Assembly: GCA_016871915.1 (NCBI GenBank) | Contig: VHBP01000012.1 | Coordinates: forward strand, 1 to 49,345 | Source: Gemmatimonadota bacterium | GTDB taxonomy: Bacteria > Gemmatimonadota > Gemmatimonadetes > Gemmatimonadales > Gemmatimonadaceae | DNA: 49,345 nucleotides | Direction: 5' to 3' | Shown here: positions 10,372-17,884 of the stretch, in pieces | How the letters are laid out: every line of letters starts with the position of its first letter | How positions within the stretch are numbered: position 1 is the stretch's first letter | Program-made: the position numbers and the translations under genes | The notes under the pieces: model-generated | Database searches by the model: none | What the model saw: the letters and a program-made list of their open reading frames with translations, nothing else | What the model was told of the DNA's origin: nothing

Positions 10372-11670
10372 TCAGAGATCCCGCCCGATGAGGGCCTCGA
10401 TCTGCGCCCGCGCGGTGCGGGCATCGAGACGGGCCTGGATCAGCGCCTGACGCGCCGAGATGAGGGTGCTCTGCGAGGCGAGCAGGTCGAGCAGGGTGCC
10501 CGCGCCGAGGTTGTAGCGCTCCTGCTGCACGCGCAGATCCTCCTCGCCGGCGAGGACCGACTGCTGCTGGATCTCCACGCGCGCTTCGGCGGTGCGGAGG
10601 GTGCCGAGCTGCTGGATCATGAGCTGCCGCGCGTTGAGCTTGGCGTCACGGAGCGCGGCTTGCGCGTTCTGCTCCGCGAGACTCGCCTGCAACACCTGCT
10701 GCTCGCGATTGAGCCCGTTGAAGACGGTGAAGTTCACGCGGAGGTTGGTCGCGATGTTCTTGTTGCGCGTGTCGCCGAGGAAGGCGAAGCCGGGCTGCGA
10801 GGCGGCGTAGTTCTGCGAGAGCCCGAGCGAGAGGGTCGGGAGATAGGGGGTCTTGGCCGCGCGCGAGCTCTGCTTGGCGGCATCGGCGGCAGCGATCGCT
10901 TGTCGGACCGCCGGGCCCTGTTCGGCGAGGGCGAGGAGCTCCGCGTCGCTCCGTGTGACGCGGAGCGCGGCGTCGCGTTGGTCGTCTGGCGCCGCAGTCA
11001 CGAGCGTCGCGGAGCCGACGAGGCGCGAGAGACTCGCGTTGGCGCCGGCGAGGGCGTTCTCGGCCGCGAGGACGGCGAGACGCGCATTGCCGACGGCGAT
11101 CACCGAGCGTAGCGAGTCGGAGCGGGTGGCGGCGCCGGCGCCCACGCGGGCGTTGGCGGCCTTGAGCTGCTCCGCGGCCTGCTCGAGCTGCTTCGCGGCG
11201 GCGCTCTGTTGCTCGCGAGCGGCGAGCACGGCGTAGAACTGCTGCTTCACGTTGAGCGCGACGGTGAACTCCTGCGCGACCTCACTCGCCTCGGCGGCAT
11301 CGACGCCGGCGCGCGCGGCCTGGAGCTCGAACCACCGCCGGCCGCCGTCGAAGACCTCGAGATTGGAGTTCAGGCTGTGGCTGGCGCGCCACGGGACGTC
11401 GTTCGGGAGGATCGTGTCGAGGTCGAGGAGGTACCGCGTGCCGTTCTGGCGATTGGCGCCCGCCCCGAAGGAGAGGGTGGGGAGGTAGGCCGCATAGCGC
11501 GATCGCACCGTCCCGGCCTGTTGCCGGACATTGTTGCGGGCCTGCACCGCCGCCGGCGCGTTGCGCTTGGCGAGCCGCACCGCCTCGTCGAGGGTGATCG
11601 GGCGCGCCGCCTCCTGGGCCCCGAGGGCCATGGGGAGGCACACCACCATCAGTCGGACCATCCGCCGCAT
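10372..11670 (-). CDS. TolC-family outer membrane efflux protein
   Basis: Outer membrane channel subunit of a tripartite exporter, 432 residues, close to the usual TolC/OEP length. A signal peptide ends at M-A-L-G-A-Q, followed by I-T-L-D-E-A-V-R-L-A, the usual start of the mature OEP repeat. Two related halves are visible: each has Ala/Gln/Glu-rich coiled-coil helices and a Y-L-P-T-L-S strand motif (about residues 60 and 276). The gene sits between the Spy-like gene and the adaptor. Gene order and the 1-nt overlap with a possible ATG of the adaptor gene support one functional exporter. Confidence 0.92.
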   Translation of the reverse strand: MRRMVRLMVVCLPMALGAQEAARPITLDEAVRLAKRNAPAAVQARNNVRQQAGTVRSRYAAYLPTLSFGAGANRQNGTRYLLDLDTILPNDVPWRASHSLNSNLEVFDGGRRWFELQAARAGVDAAEASEVAQEFTVALNVKQQFYAVLAAREQQSAAAKQLEQAAEQLKAANARVGAGAATRSDSLRSVIAVGNARLAVLAAENALAGANASLSRLVGSATLVTAAPDDQRDAALRVTRSDAELLALAEQGPAVRQAIAAADAAKQSSRAAKTPYLPTLSLGLSQNYAASQPGFAFLGDTRNKNIATNLRVNFTVFNGLNREQQVLQASLAEQNAQAALRDAKLNARQLMIQQLGTLRTAEARVEIQQQSVLAGEEDLRVQQERYNLGAGTLLDLLASQSTLISARQALIQARLDARTARAQIEALIGRDL

Positions 11671-11673
11671 CAG

Positions 11674-12042
11674 TTACCGCTCCTGGCGACCGCGCTCGCG
11701 CGCGCGCCGCATCTCGTCATATCGGGTGCGCTGCTCGGGGGTGAGCATCGCCTGGATCTCCTGCCGCGCCGCCGTCCCGACCGAGTCGAGCGATGGACGG
11801 ACCGGGGCCATCAGGGAGTCGTACCCCCGATTGCGCGCATCGAGGATCGAATCGAATCGGGCCCGCTGCGCCGCGTCGAGTCCGAGCTCGGTGGAGATGC
11901 GCTCGCGCATGCTGCGGGGATCCCGCCATTCGCGTGCCAACCGCTCGCGCAGGATCACGCGGTCGGCGACGATGCCGAGGATCGCGCCCACCACGACCAT
12001 CGAGGCATAGAACGCGAGGGCCTTCCCTTTGGTTCGAGTCAT
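11674..12042 (-). CDS. Spy/CpxP-like membrane-anchored periplasmic protein
   Basis: A 122-residue protein with a single N-terminal hydrophobic segment (A-F-Y-A-S-M-V-V-V-G-A-I-L-G-I-V-A), then a highly charged helical domain. It contains the L-T-P-E-Q sequence that matches the LTxxQ motif of Spy/CpxP and metal-resistance sensor families, and a second related L-D-A-A-Q. In such families the domain acts as a periplasmic chaperone or stress sensor. Position between the anti-sigma-like gene and the tolC gene suggests a role in sensing envelope stress or protecting the exporter. No metal-binding cluster is seen. Assignment rests on motif, size and context and is moderate. Confidence 0.6.
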   Translation of the reverse strand: MTRTKGKALAFYASMVVVGAILGIVADRVILRERLAREWRDPRSMRERISTELGLDAAQRARFDSILDARNRGYDSLMAPVRPSLDSVGTAARQEIQAMLTPEQRTRYDEMRRARERGRQER

Positions 12043-12050
12043 GACATCTC

Positions 12051-12428
12051 CTAGCGGGGACCCGGGGCGAGGTACGCCCCCGGTCGGTCGTCATCGAAGA
12101 GCCCACGACGGGCGAAGGTCGGCTGCACGTCGGCCGGGGTCTCGATCTGCGTCTCGTACGCCATCCGGGTCTCCACCGATCGGGCGCGCATCCAGAGCGA
12201 CCCGGCGACGATGAGGGTGAGCCCAGCCGCGAGGAGTCCCACGCGGTAGGTCCGCTCGGAGATCGCCCACCACTCGCCCTCTTCATGGCCCTGCGCCACG
12301 CGGGCCAGGATGCGTGCGTGAAGCCCATCCCAGTAGGCCGGATCGGCTGGTGGGGCGGTGAGCGCTCGGAGGTGCTCGGTCAGTTCGTCATCCCGGTGCA
12401 GCGCCGGGCCGCGGGTCTCTTCGGTCAT
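12051..12428 (-). CDS. Membrane-spanning anti-sigma factor-like protein
   Basis: A 125-residue protein whose start codon overlaps the end of the ECF sigma gene by 4 nt (ATGA), the usual arrangement for a sigma/anti-sigma pair. The N-terminal 70 residues are cytosolic and contain W-D-G-L-H-A-R-I-L-A-R-V, resembling the helix of anti-sigma domains. A single membrane helix (about residues 75-97, V-G-L-L-A-A-G-L-T-L-I-V-A-G) is followed by a short periplasmic tail. The zinc motif HxxxCxxC of ZAS-type anti-sigma factors is absent. Function is inferred mainly from context. Confidence 0.6.
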   Translation of the reverse strand: MTEETRGPALHRDDELTEHLRALTAPPADPAYWDGLHARILARVAQGHEEGEWWAISERTYRVGLLAAGLTLIVAGSLWMRARSVETRMAYETQIETPADVQPTFARRGLFDDDRPGAYLAPGPR

Positions 12429-13015
12429 ACGTCACTCCTCAGCGCCCCGAGCAACTGGCGCAAATGGGATCGGGCATAGTGCAGGTCGGAGCGAGCCGTC
12501 CCCTCGGGGATCCCGAGCATCTGGCCGATCTCCGCGTGGCGGAACCCCTCCACGTCGTGCAACGTGATCACCGCGCGTTGCCGCGCGGGGAGCTCGGCGA
12601 GCGCCGCCGCCAACCGACGGCGCACCTCCGCCGTCTCCGCGGGATCGCGGTAGGGCGACGCCACCGTCTCCGGCAACTCGTCGGCATCCCGCACCTTCCG
12701 CCGACGGGTGATGTCGAGCGCCGCATTCGCCACGATCCGGTGGAGCCAGGCCCCGAAGGCCTGATCGGGGCGGAAGCGCTCCAGCGCGCGGTAGGCGTGG
12801 AGGAACCCTTCCTGCACCGCGTCCTCCGCATCCTCGTGGTTGAGCACGATCGCCCGCGCCACCGCGTACGCCCGCCGCTGGTGCCGAAGCACCAGGGTGC
12901 CGAAGGCCGCCTCCTCGCCCCGCTGGGCGGCGAGGATGAGCTCCCGCTGGTCCGCTGGCCGGTCAGGCACCATGCGGACGGTGGTCGGGGTCCAGGGGAG
13001 GACCATCGTGGTCAT
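12425..13015 (-). CDS. RNA polymerase ECF-type sigma factor
   Basis: A 196-residue group 4 sigma factor. Region 2 (residues about 30-95) shows D-A-E-D-A-V-Q-E-G-F-L-H-A-Y and the W-L-H-R-I-V-A-N motif. Region 4 (about 135-190) has L-P-A-R-Q-R-A-V-I-T-L-H-D-V-E-G-F and the helix-turn-helix E-I-G-Q-M-L-G-I-P-E-G-T-A-R-S. It heads an operon that continues with the anti-sigma-like, Spy-like, TolC, MacA-like and permease genes, so it probably controls this export system by autoregulation. Upstream lies a TATA-like segment around 13041-13048 (minus strand GTATATGAGG), a possible promoter element; I could not define an ECF-type -35 box. Confidence 0.92.
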   Translation of the reverse strand: MTTMVLPWTPTTVRMVPDRPADQRELILAAQRGEEAAFGTLVLRHQRRAYAVARAIVLNHEDAEDAVQEGFLHAYRALERFRPDQAFGAWLHRIVANAALDITRRRKVRDADELPETVASPYRDPAETAEVRRRLAAALAELPARQRAVITLHDVEGFRHAEIGQMLGIPEGTARSDLHYARSHLRQLLGALRSDV

Positions 13016-13080
13016 GCGCGACGCTCACGTGGCACATCCTCATATACGTCGGAGCGAGGGCTGACGTTGGGGCGTTACAG

Positions 13081-13122
13081 GGACCAGGGGCCAGGGACCC
13101 AGGACCAGGGGTCAGGGAACAG
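13081..13122. repeat. Tandem 7-nt repeat, GGACCAG type, six units
   Basis: Six consecutive degenerate 7-mers read on the plus strand: GGACCAG, GGGCCAG, GGACCCA, GGACCAG, GGGTCAG, GGAACAG. The period is exactly 7 nt over 42 nt. The array runs into the 3' end of the HD-hydrolase gene on the minus strand, whose stop codon (13112-13114) is part of the fifth unit. The other members of this family lie at 15889, 18705, 31279, 37281 and 47420. Confidence 0.85.
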
Positions 13123-13708
13123 CGGGCCCCGCGAGTCCGAGGGTGGGTGCGATCCCGCGCATCGCCTCGATCACGAAGGCGATGTGTGCCTCGAGTTCGA
13201 CGCCGAGCTCGGCCGCTCCGTTAACGACATCCTCTCGGGAGACCCCGCGAGCGAACGCCTTATCCTTGAGCTTCTTCCGCACCGAACTCGCCTCGAGATC
13301 CATCACGCTCTTGGAGGGACGCACGAGGGCGGCGGCGGTGATCAGCCCGCAGAGCTCATCGACGGCGAAGAGGGCCTTGGCCATCTGGCTCTCGCGCGCG
13401 ACCCCGGTGAAGGGGGCGTGGCCGAGGATCGCCTGACAGATGTCGTCTGGGTAGCCGAGGGTGCGGAGGTGGCGGACCCCCTCACTCGGGTGCTCGGCGT
13501 CGGCGGCCTGTGCGTCGTTGGGGAAGCGCTCGTAGTCGAAGTCGTGCAGGAGGCCGGCGAGCCCCCAGCGTTCGACATCTTCGCCGAAGTGGGAGGCGTA
13601 GGCGCGCATCGCGGCCTCGACGGCGAGCATGTGGCGCCGGAGGGAGACGTTGGGGGTCCACGCCTCCATGAGGGCGAGGGCGCTGGCACGATCGGGAAGG
13701 GTCGACAT
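13112..13708 (-). CDS. HD-domain hydrolase
   Basis: A 198-residue protein of the HD phosphohydrolase fold. The metal ligands can be traced: His in R-R-H-M-L-A, the H-D pair in G-L-L-H-D-F-D-Y-E, a further His in I-L-G-H-A-P-F, and Asp in F-A-V-D-E-L-C-G. These proteins usually hydrolyse phosphate esters or nucleotides; the substrate is not known here. I use the ATG at 13708, which starts the conserved domain after 12 residues. The open frame continues upstream into the neighbouring ATPase gene but with no conserved content. No clear ribosome-binding site is seen. The stop codon lies inside a tandem 7-nt repeat, which also encodes the last residues. Confidence 0.8.
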   Translation of the reverse strand: MSTLPDRASALALMEAWTPNVSLRRHMLAVEAAMRAYASHFGEDVERWGLAGLLHDFDYERFPNDAQAADAEHPSEGVRHLRTLGYPDDICQAILGHAPFTGVARESQMAKALFAVDELCGLITAAALVRPSKSVMDLEASSVRKKLKDKAFARGVSREDVVNGAAELGVELEAHIAFVIEAMRGIAPTLGLAGPAVP

Positions 13709-13757
13709 GGGAGGCAAGATACACCGCCTCGACCGCGTGGTTTCCTTAAGGATCGGG

Positions 13758-15722
13758 CTAGGAGGTTCGCCCCGCCGGAGCCGACGCGGCCCGCAGCGCA
13801 TTCAGGATCACCGCTACATCGATCCCCTCCTGGATCAGCGCCCCCACTGTGGGGGGGATGAACCCGAGCGCGGCGACGACCATCGCCGCACCAGAGAGGA
13901 CGAGTCCGGCGACGATGCTCTGCCGTGCGATCTTCACGGCGCGCTGGCCGATGCGCACCGCATCCTCGACGCGCGTGACATCATCGGCGAGGAGCACCAC
14001 GCCAGCCGCCTCGGCGGAGATCCCGCCGCCGTGCGCGGCGAGGGCGACCCCGACCGTCGCAGCGGAGAGTGCGGGGGCATCGTTGGTGCCGTCGCCCACC
14101 ATTAGGACGCGGTGGCCGCTCGCCTCGAGTGCCTTCACCGCGGCGACCTTTCCATCGGGGAGGAGATCCCCCTGGGCCTCGCTGATCCCCAACGCCTCAG
14201 CCATCGGGCGCACATTCTCCACGTGATCGCCGGAGAGGAGGACGGTGCGGGTGAGGCCAAGCTGCGTGAGGCGCTGGAAGAACGGAGGGAGATCGGCGCG
14301 GAGGCGGTCGCCGAAGGTGATGACACCGATCATCGGCAGCGCGGCCTGCTCGAGGGATTCGACCACCACATAGGCGCGGAGCCCACCAGCGGTGGCCGGG
14401 TGCAGCGCGTCGAGGGCGGTGCGACGCTCAGGGTGATGCTCCCCGACCAACGTGCGATTCCCGACGCTGACGCGGTGCGCGTTCACGAGGCCGGTGACCC
14501 CGCGCCCCGCATGCTCCACGATCTCGCGCGCCGAGGGAATCTGTAGCTTCCGAGCGGTCGCCTCATCGAGGACGGAGCGCGCGAGGAGATGTCCACTCCC
14601 CATCTCGATCGCGGCGGCGTAGCGCAGGAGTTCGTCGGCGGAGGCGCCATCGATTCCTTCGACGGAGGTCACCGCGGGCCGGCCGTGCGTGAGGGTCCCC
14701 GTCTTATCGAAGACCACGGTGTCGACGCGCGCGAGGAGTTCGAGCGCGGTGCCATTGCGCACGATCACCTGACGGCGGGCCGCGCGGTTGATCCCACCGA
14801 TCACCGCGACCGGGGTCGCGAGGAGGAGCGGGCAGGGGGTCGCGACGACGAGGACGGCGAGGACGCGCAGTGGATCGCGTGAGATGACCCACGCGATGAC
14901 GCAGGCGAGGATCGTGATCGGGGTGAACCAGACCGCCCAGCGGTCGGCGAGACGTTGGATCGGGGACTTCTCCCCCTGGGCCGTTCGGACGAGCTCGACG
15001 ATGCGCGCATAGAGCGAGGCGCTGGCGAGGGCGGTGGCACGAAGCACCAGCGGCGAGGCGGTGTTCACCACGCCGGAGCGTACTTGCGCACCCGGCCCCA
15101 CGCGCTCGGGAATCGGTTCGCCAGTGATGCGCGAGGTGTCTAGCGAACTGGAGCCCTCGACCACCTCGCCGTCGCAGGGGATCATCTCCCCGGGGCGCAC
15201 CAAGAGGAGGTCACCGACGGCGATCCGCTCGACCGCGACATCGGTGACCGCGGTCCCGATCAGCGGGTCGCCGGCCGCGGGGCGCTCCGACGCGAGGCGG
15301 TGCGCGATGCGTGGCGCTGCCGCCTCGAGCTCGCGCACCGCATCCGACGCGCGTCCTTCGGCGTAGCGCTCGAGGAGTTCACCCCCCGTCTGCATCAGCA
15401 CGATCACCAAGCCGGCGATCGGCTCCAGGAGGACGATCGCGGTGACGATCGCGAGCATCGCGACCACATCGGCGGCGAACTCGCCACGGAGCATCCCCTT
15501 GATGGTGCGCCAGGCCACCGGCGCCCCGAGGAAGACAAGTCCCGTCATCAGGGTCGGGACTGACCAGCGCGCGAGCTCGGGGTGCAGACGGAGCGCGAGT
15601 CCGAACGCCAGGATCAGGAGCGTCTGGATCGGCGCGGCCGCCGCGGCGAGCGGAAAGGGAAGCGCCCTGCGCCCCTCGAGGGACGCAGGGCGCTCGGCGG
15701 CCGGCGACTCGGCCGCGGTCAT
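13758..15722 (-). CDS. Heavy-metal translocating P-type ATPase (P1B-like)
   Basis: Inner membrane metal pump of 654 residues. There is no N-terminal heavy-metal-associated domain. Visible motifs: actuator loop T-G-E-P-I-P-E, membrane metal site T-P-C-P-L (about residue 296) where most Zn/Cd pumps have CPC, phosphorylation site D-K-T-G-T-L-T (Asp 339), and hinge G-D-G-T-N-D-A-P-A-L. The motif normally written S-E-H-P-L-A reads S-G-H-L-L-A here, so the conserved Pro is replaced by Leu. Both deviations suggest a non-classical subgroup with uncertain metal specificity. A 54-residue His-rich membrane peptide is encoded directly upstream with 1 nt between the genes. Confidence 0.88.
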   Translation of the reverse strand: MTAAESPAAERPASLEGRRALPFPLAAAAAPIQTLLILAFGLALRLHPELARWSVPTLMTGLVFLGAPVAWRTIKGMLRGEFAADVVAMLAIVTAIVLLEPIAGLVIVLMQTGGELLERYAEGRASDAVRELEAAAPRIAHRLASERPAAGDPLIGTAVTDVAVERIAVGDLLLVRPGEMIPCDGEVVEGSSSLDTSRITGEPIPERVGPGAQVRSGVVNTASPLVLRATALASASLYARIVELVRTAQGEKSPIQRLADRWAVWFTPITILACVIAWVISRDPLRVLAVLVVATPCPLLLATPVAVIGGINRAARRQVIVRNGTALELLARVDTVVFDKTGTLTHGRPAVTSVEGIDGASADELLRYAAAIEMGSGHLLARSVLDEATARKLQIPSAREIVEHAGRGVTGLVNAHRVSVGNRTLVGEHHPERRTALDALHPATAGGLRAYVVVESLEQAALPMIGVITFGDRLRADLPPFFQRLTQLGLTRTVLLSGDHVENVRPMAEALGISEAQGDLLPDGKVAAVKALEASGHRVLMVGDGTNDAPALSAATVGVALAAHGGGISAEAAGVVLLADDVTRVEDAVRIGQRAVKIARQSIVAGLVLSGAAMVVAALGFIPPTVGALIQEGIDVAVILNALRAASAPAGRTS

Positions 15723-15723
15723 C

Positions 15724-15888
15724 TCAGTGCGACTCGGTCGCGGGTGCCGCCTCGTGATGGGCGTCGAACTTGCGGTTCGTCAGCGTCATCGTGATGAGGA
15801 CGACCGCGAGGATGCCGATGAGGCCGATGATCAGGCCCTTGAAGGCGGCGGCGGTGTCGCGTCCGGACATCGGGGTGCCAGTGGTCAT
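15724..15888 (-). CDS. Small single-span membrane protein with His-rich tail
   Basis: A 54-residue frame runs from ATG 15888 to TGA 15724-15726 and ends one base before the start of the P-type ATPase. The middle (about residues 17-36, G-L-I-I-G-L-I-G-I-L-A-V-V-L-I) is a clear membrane helix. The C-terminal tail contains D-A-H-H-E and ends in E-S-H. A second ATG at 15870 (M-S-G-R) could also be used. Tight coupling and the His-containing tail suggest an accessory subunit or metal-donor peptide for the ATPase; this is inference. The start codon directly abuts a tandem 7-nt repeat, leaving no usual ribosome-binding site, so the second start deserves attention. Confidence 0.6.
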   Translation of the reverse strand: MTTGTPMSGRDTAAAFKGLIIGLIGILAVVLITMTLTNRKFDAHHEAAPATESH

Positions 15889-15923
15889 GGGATCAGGTAC
15901 CAGGGGTCAGGGGACAGGATCAG
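15889..15923. repeat. Tandem 7-nt repeat filling the spacer between cyclophilin and small membrane gene
   Basis: Five units on the plus strand: GGGATCA, GGTACCA, GGGGTCA, GGGGACA, GGATCAG. The array fills the whole spacer from the stop codon of the cyclophilin gene (15920-15922, inside the last unit) to the start codon of the small membrane gene at 15888. Confidence 0.8.
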
Positions 15924-16378
15924 GCGACGCGGACGGAGACCATGTGGTCCTTGTCCGTGAGGGTCTTCATCACGTCGAGGCCCGAGGTGATCTGGCCAAA
16001 GACGGTGTGCACGCCATCGAGGTGCTTGGTGTTGGGTTCCGAGAGCACCATGAAGAACTGGGAGCCGCCCGTGTTCAGGCCGGCGTGCGCCATGGAGAGG
16101 GCGCCAACGGCGTGGCGCTGGGGGTTTCCCTTGGTCTCGCACGTGATCGTCCACCCCGGGCCGCCGGTGCCTGGCGGGCCCTTCGGCGTGCCACCGATCT
16201 TCGCGTTGGGGCAGCCCCCCTGCACGACGAAGTCGGAGATCACGCGGTGGAAGCGGATCATGTCGTAGAAGCCGTCGTTGGCGAGCTTCTCGAAGTTGGC
16301 GACCGTGCCGGGCGCGTCCTTCTCGTGGAGCGTCGCGACGATGGTGCCCTTGTTGGTCTCGAAGGTGGCGGTCTTCAT
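15920..16378 (-). CDS. Cyclophilin-type peptidyl-prolyl cis-trans isomerase
   Basis: A 152-residue single-domain cyclophilin without a signal peptide, so probably cytosolic. It catalyses cis-trans isomerisation of X-Pro bonds and assists folding. Family residues are visible: F-H-R-V-I (active-site Arg), V-Q-G-G (binding loop), [13 protein letters not shown], and the late [11 protein letters not shown] block where many cyclophilins have the Trp of the cyclosporin site replaced. The length fits the short bacterial PpiB class. The gene ends inside a tandem 7-nt repeat. Confidence 0.93.
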   Translation of the reverse strand: MKTATFETNKGTIVATLHEKDAPGTVANFEKLANDGFYDMIRFHRVISDFVVQGGCPNAKIGGTPKGPPGTGGPGWTITCETKGNPQRHAVGALSMAHAGLNTGGSQFFMVLSEPNTKHLDGVHTVFGQITSGLDVMKTLTDKDHMVSVRVA

Positions 16379-16412
16379 GGGGGGAAAGGCAGAGAGTGTT
16401 CGAGAAATCTAC

Positions 16413-16913
16413 CTAGCGGCGGGGACGCCTGCCCAGTGAGACGGTGAAGAGATAGTACCGGGGGACTTTGCACCCATTTCGGAGGGCGGGTTCGAAGGTC
16501 CACTGTGCGATCGCCGCCTTGAGGTTGGTCGTGTACCAGCCCTCCGGCGACTGCAACATCGCGAAGGTGGTCATGTCGGGGCGGCCCACGGTATCGACGA
16601 GGACCTCCGCCTTGATGGTGTCGCCGCGGCTCCGGCGAAGTACGGCCGGCGGGACAGGCCGCTTGATCGGGGGCGGTTCCATCTTCACCGGCGTCGGGAC
16701 GCGCTCCACCTCGAGTCGTGGATCGAGTCGCGCATCCTCGCGGGCGAGCTCGCACGAATCTTTCGGCGGGGCGAGGAGCTGTGCGTTCTGCACCGCGGAG
16801 CTCCGGCGCGCGGGGGCGCAGGCGACGGCGATGCAGACGAGCGCCATCGCCGCGAGCGCTGAGGTGCGCAGGGTGTGATGAGGCGAGGAAGCGGCAGCGG
16901 GAGAGAAGGCCAT
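16413..16913 (-). CDS. TonB C-terminal-domain protein, probable lipoprotein
   Basis: A 166-residue protein with an N-terminal hydrophobic signal ending in I-A-V-A-C, which may serve as a lipobox. A Pro-rich linker (E-P-P-P-I-K-R-P-V-P-P) precedes a TonB_C-like domain of about 80 residues: I-K-A-E-V-L-V-D-T-V-G-R-P-D and A-I-A-Q-W-T-F-E-P-A-L-R-N-G. In true TonB this domain contacts receptor TonB boxes, but lipoprotein versions of unknown role are common in this kind of genome. I chose the ATG at 16913, 10 nt after the nth stop codon; a longer frame to 17006 would overlap nth. Confidence 0.72.
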   Translation of the reverse strand: MAFSPAAASSPHHTLRTSALAAMALVCIAVACAPARRSSAVQNAQLLAPPKDSCELAREDARLDPRLEVERVPTPVKMEPPPIKRPVPPAVLRRSRGDTIKAEVLVDTVGRPDMTTFAMLQSPEGWYTTNLKAAIAQWTFEPALRNGCKVPRYYLFTVSLGRRPRR

Positions 16914-16923
16914 CGGTCGGGAG

Positions 16924-17643
16924 TCAGAGGGCAGCGGAGGGGCAGCAGTCGGCGAGGACGCACTCGCCGCAGCGCGGCCGGAGCGCCGCGCAGGTGCGGC
17001 GCCCATGCCAGATCATGAGGTGCGAGAGCTGGGTCCAGCTCTCGCGCGGGAAGAGCGGGATCAACGCCTGTTCGATCTTCACGGGATCGGACTCGCGCGT
17101 GAAGCCGAAGCGGGCGGAGAGTCGCGCCACGTGGGTGTCGACGACGATCCCTTCGTTGCGACAAAAGGCGTTGCCGAGGACGACGTTCGCCGTCTTGCGT
17201 CCGATCCCGGGAAGGCGGACGAGTGCGTCCATCTCCGTCGGGATCTCACCGCCATGTTCGGCGACGACCTGTCGCGCGAGCCCGAGGATCGACTTCGCCT
17301 TGTTCCGATAGAACCCCGTGCTCTTGATGACCGCCTCGATCTCCTCGAGCGAGGCCTGCGCGAGCGCCTGCGGGGTCGGCCAGCGGCGAAAGAGTTCGGG
17401 GGTCACCATGTTGACGCGTGCATCGGTGCACTGCGCCGAGAGGACGGTCGCGACGGCGAGCTCGAAGGGATTGCGGTGCGTGAGCTCGCAGTGCGCGTCG
17501 GGGTAGGTCGCTGTGAGTCGACGCTGGATCTCGAGGGCGTGCGCGCGCAGTGCCTCGCCACGTAAGCGAGCGGGGCGTCGGGTCGCGGTCTTCTTCGCGG
17601 TCTTCCTTTTGGGCGCGGTGCGCGGTGACTTCTTGGCGGCCAT
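16924..17643 (-). CDS. nth: Endonuclease III, DNA glycosylase/AP lyase
   Basis: Base-excision repair enzyme that removes oxidised pyrimidines and cuts the abasic site. The start at 17643 gives 239 residues with a basic Lys/Arg-rich N-terminal extension of about 25 residues. The helix-hairpin-helix L-P-G-I-G-R-K-T-A-N carries the catalytic Lys150, and V-V-D-T-H carries Asp169. The 4Fe-4S cluster ligands follow the classical C-X6-C-X2-C-X5-C pattern (Cys 218, 225, 228, 234). It is complete. The TonB_C-like gene follows after 10 nt. Confidence 0.96.
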   Translation of the reverse strand: MAAKKSPRTAPKRKTAKKTATRRPARLRGEALRAHALEIQRRLTATYPDAHCELTHRNPFELAVATVLSAQCTDARVNMVTPELFRRWPTPQALAQASLEEIEAVIKSTGFYRNKAKSILGLARQVVAEHGGEIPTEMDALVRLPGIGRKTANVVLGNAFCRNEGIVVDTHVARLSARFGFTRESDPVKIEQALIPLFPRESWTQLSHLMIWHGRRTCAALRPRCGECVLADCCPSAAL

Positions 17644-17647
17644 GATG

Positions 17648-17845
17648 TCAGCGTGCCGCGTGCCGACGCCGCTGCGCGAACGCCACCACCTCGTCCACCC
17701 CGCGCGTGTTGAGCACATCGCCGGCGGTGAGCCACCCCTTCCGTGCCATCCCGATTCCCAGTGCCATGTTATCGAGGCCGTCGACCGAGTGTGCGTCAGG
17801 GCCGATCTCGTGTAGCAGATGCGCTGCGGCGCGAGAGTCCATCAT
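17648..17845 (-). pseudogene. Orphan C-terminal fragment of PolX (PHP domain end)
   Basis: A 65-residue frame resembles only the end of the PHP domain of bacterial family X DNA polymerase: D-A-H-S-V-D-G-L-D-N, then G-I-G-M-A-R-K-G-W-L-T-A-G-D-V-L-N-T and D-E-V-V-A-F. Complete PolX proteins have about 570 residues; the polymerase domain and most of the PHP metal site are missing. No continuation exists upstream, where a different gene lies. It has a plausible start (AGAGG next to two ATG codons), so it might be expressed, but a decaying remnant is more likely. The family match is from recognition of the motif, not a search. Confidence 0.55.
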
Positions 17846-17884
17846 CCTCTGAATATACGGGAGCGGGCCGGTGGCTCCTGCTCC

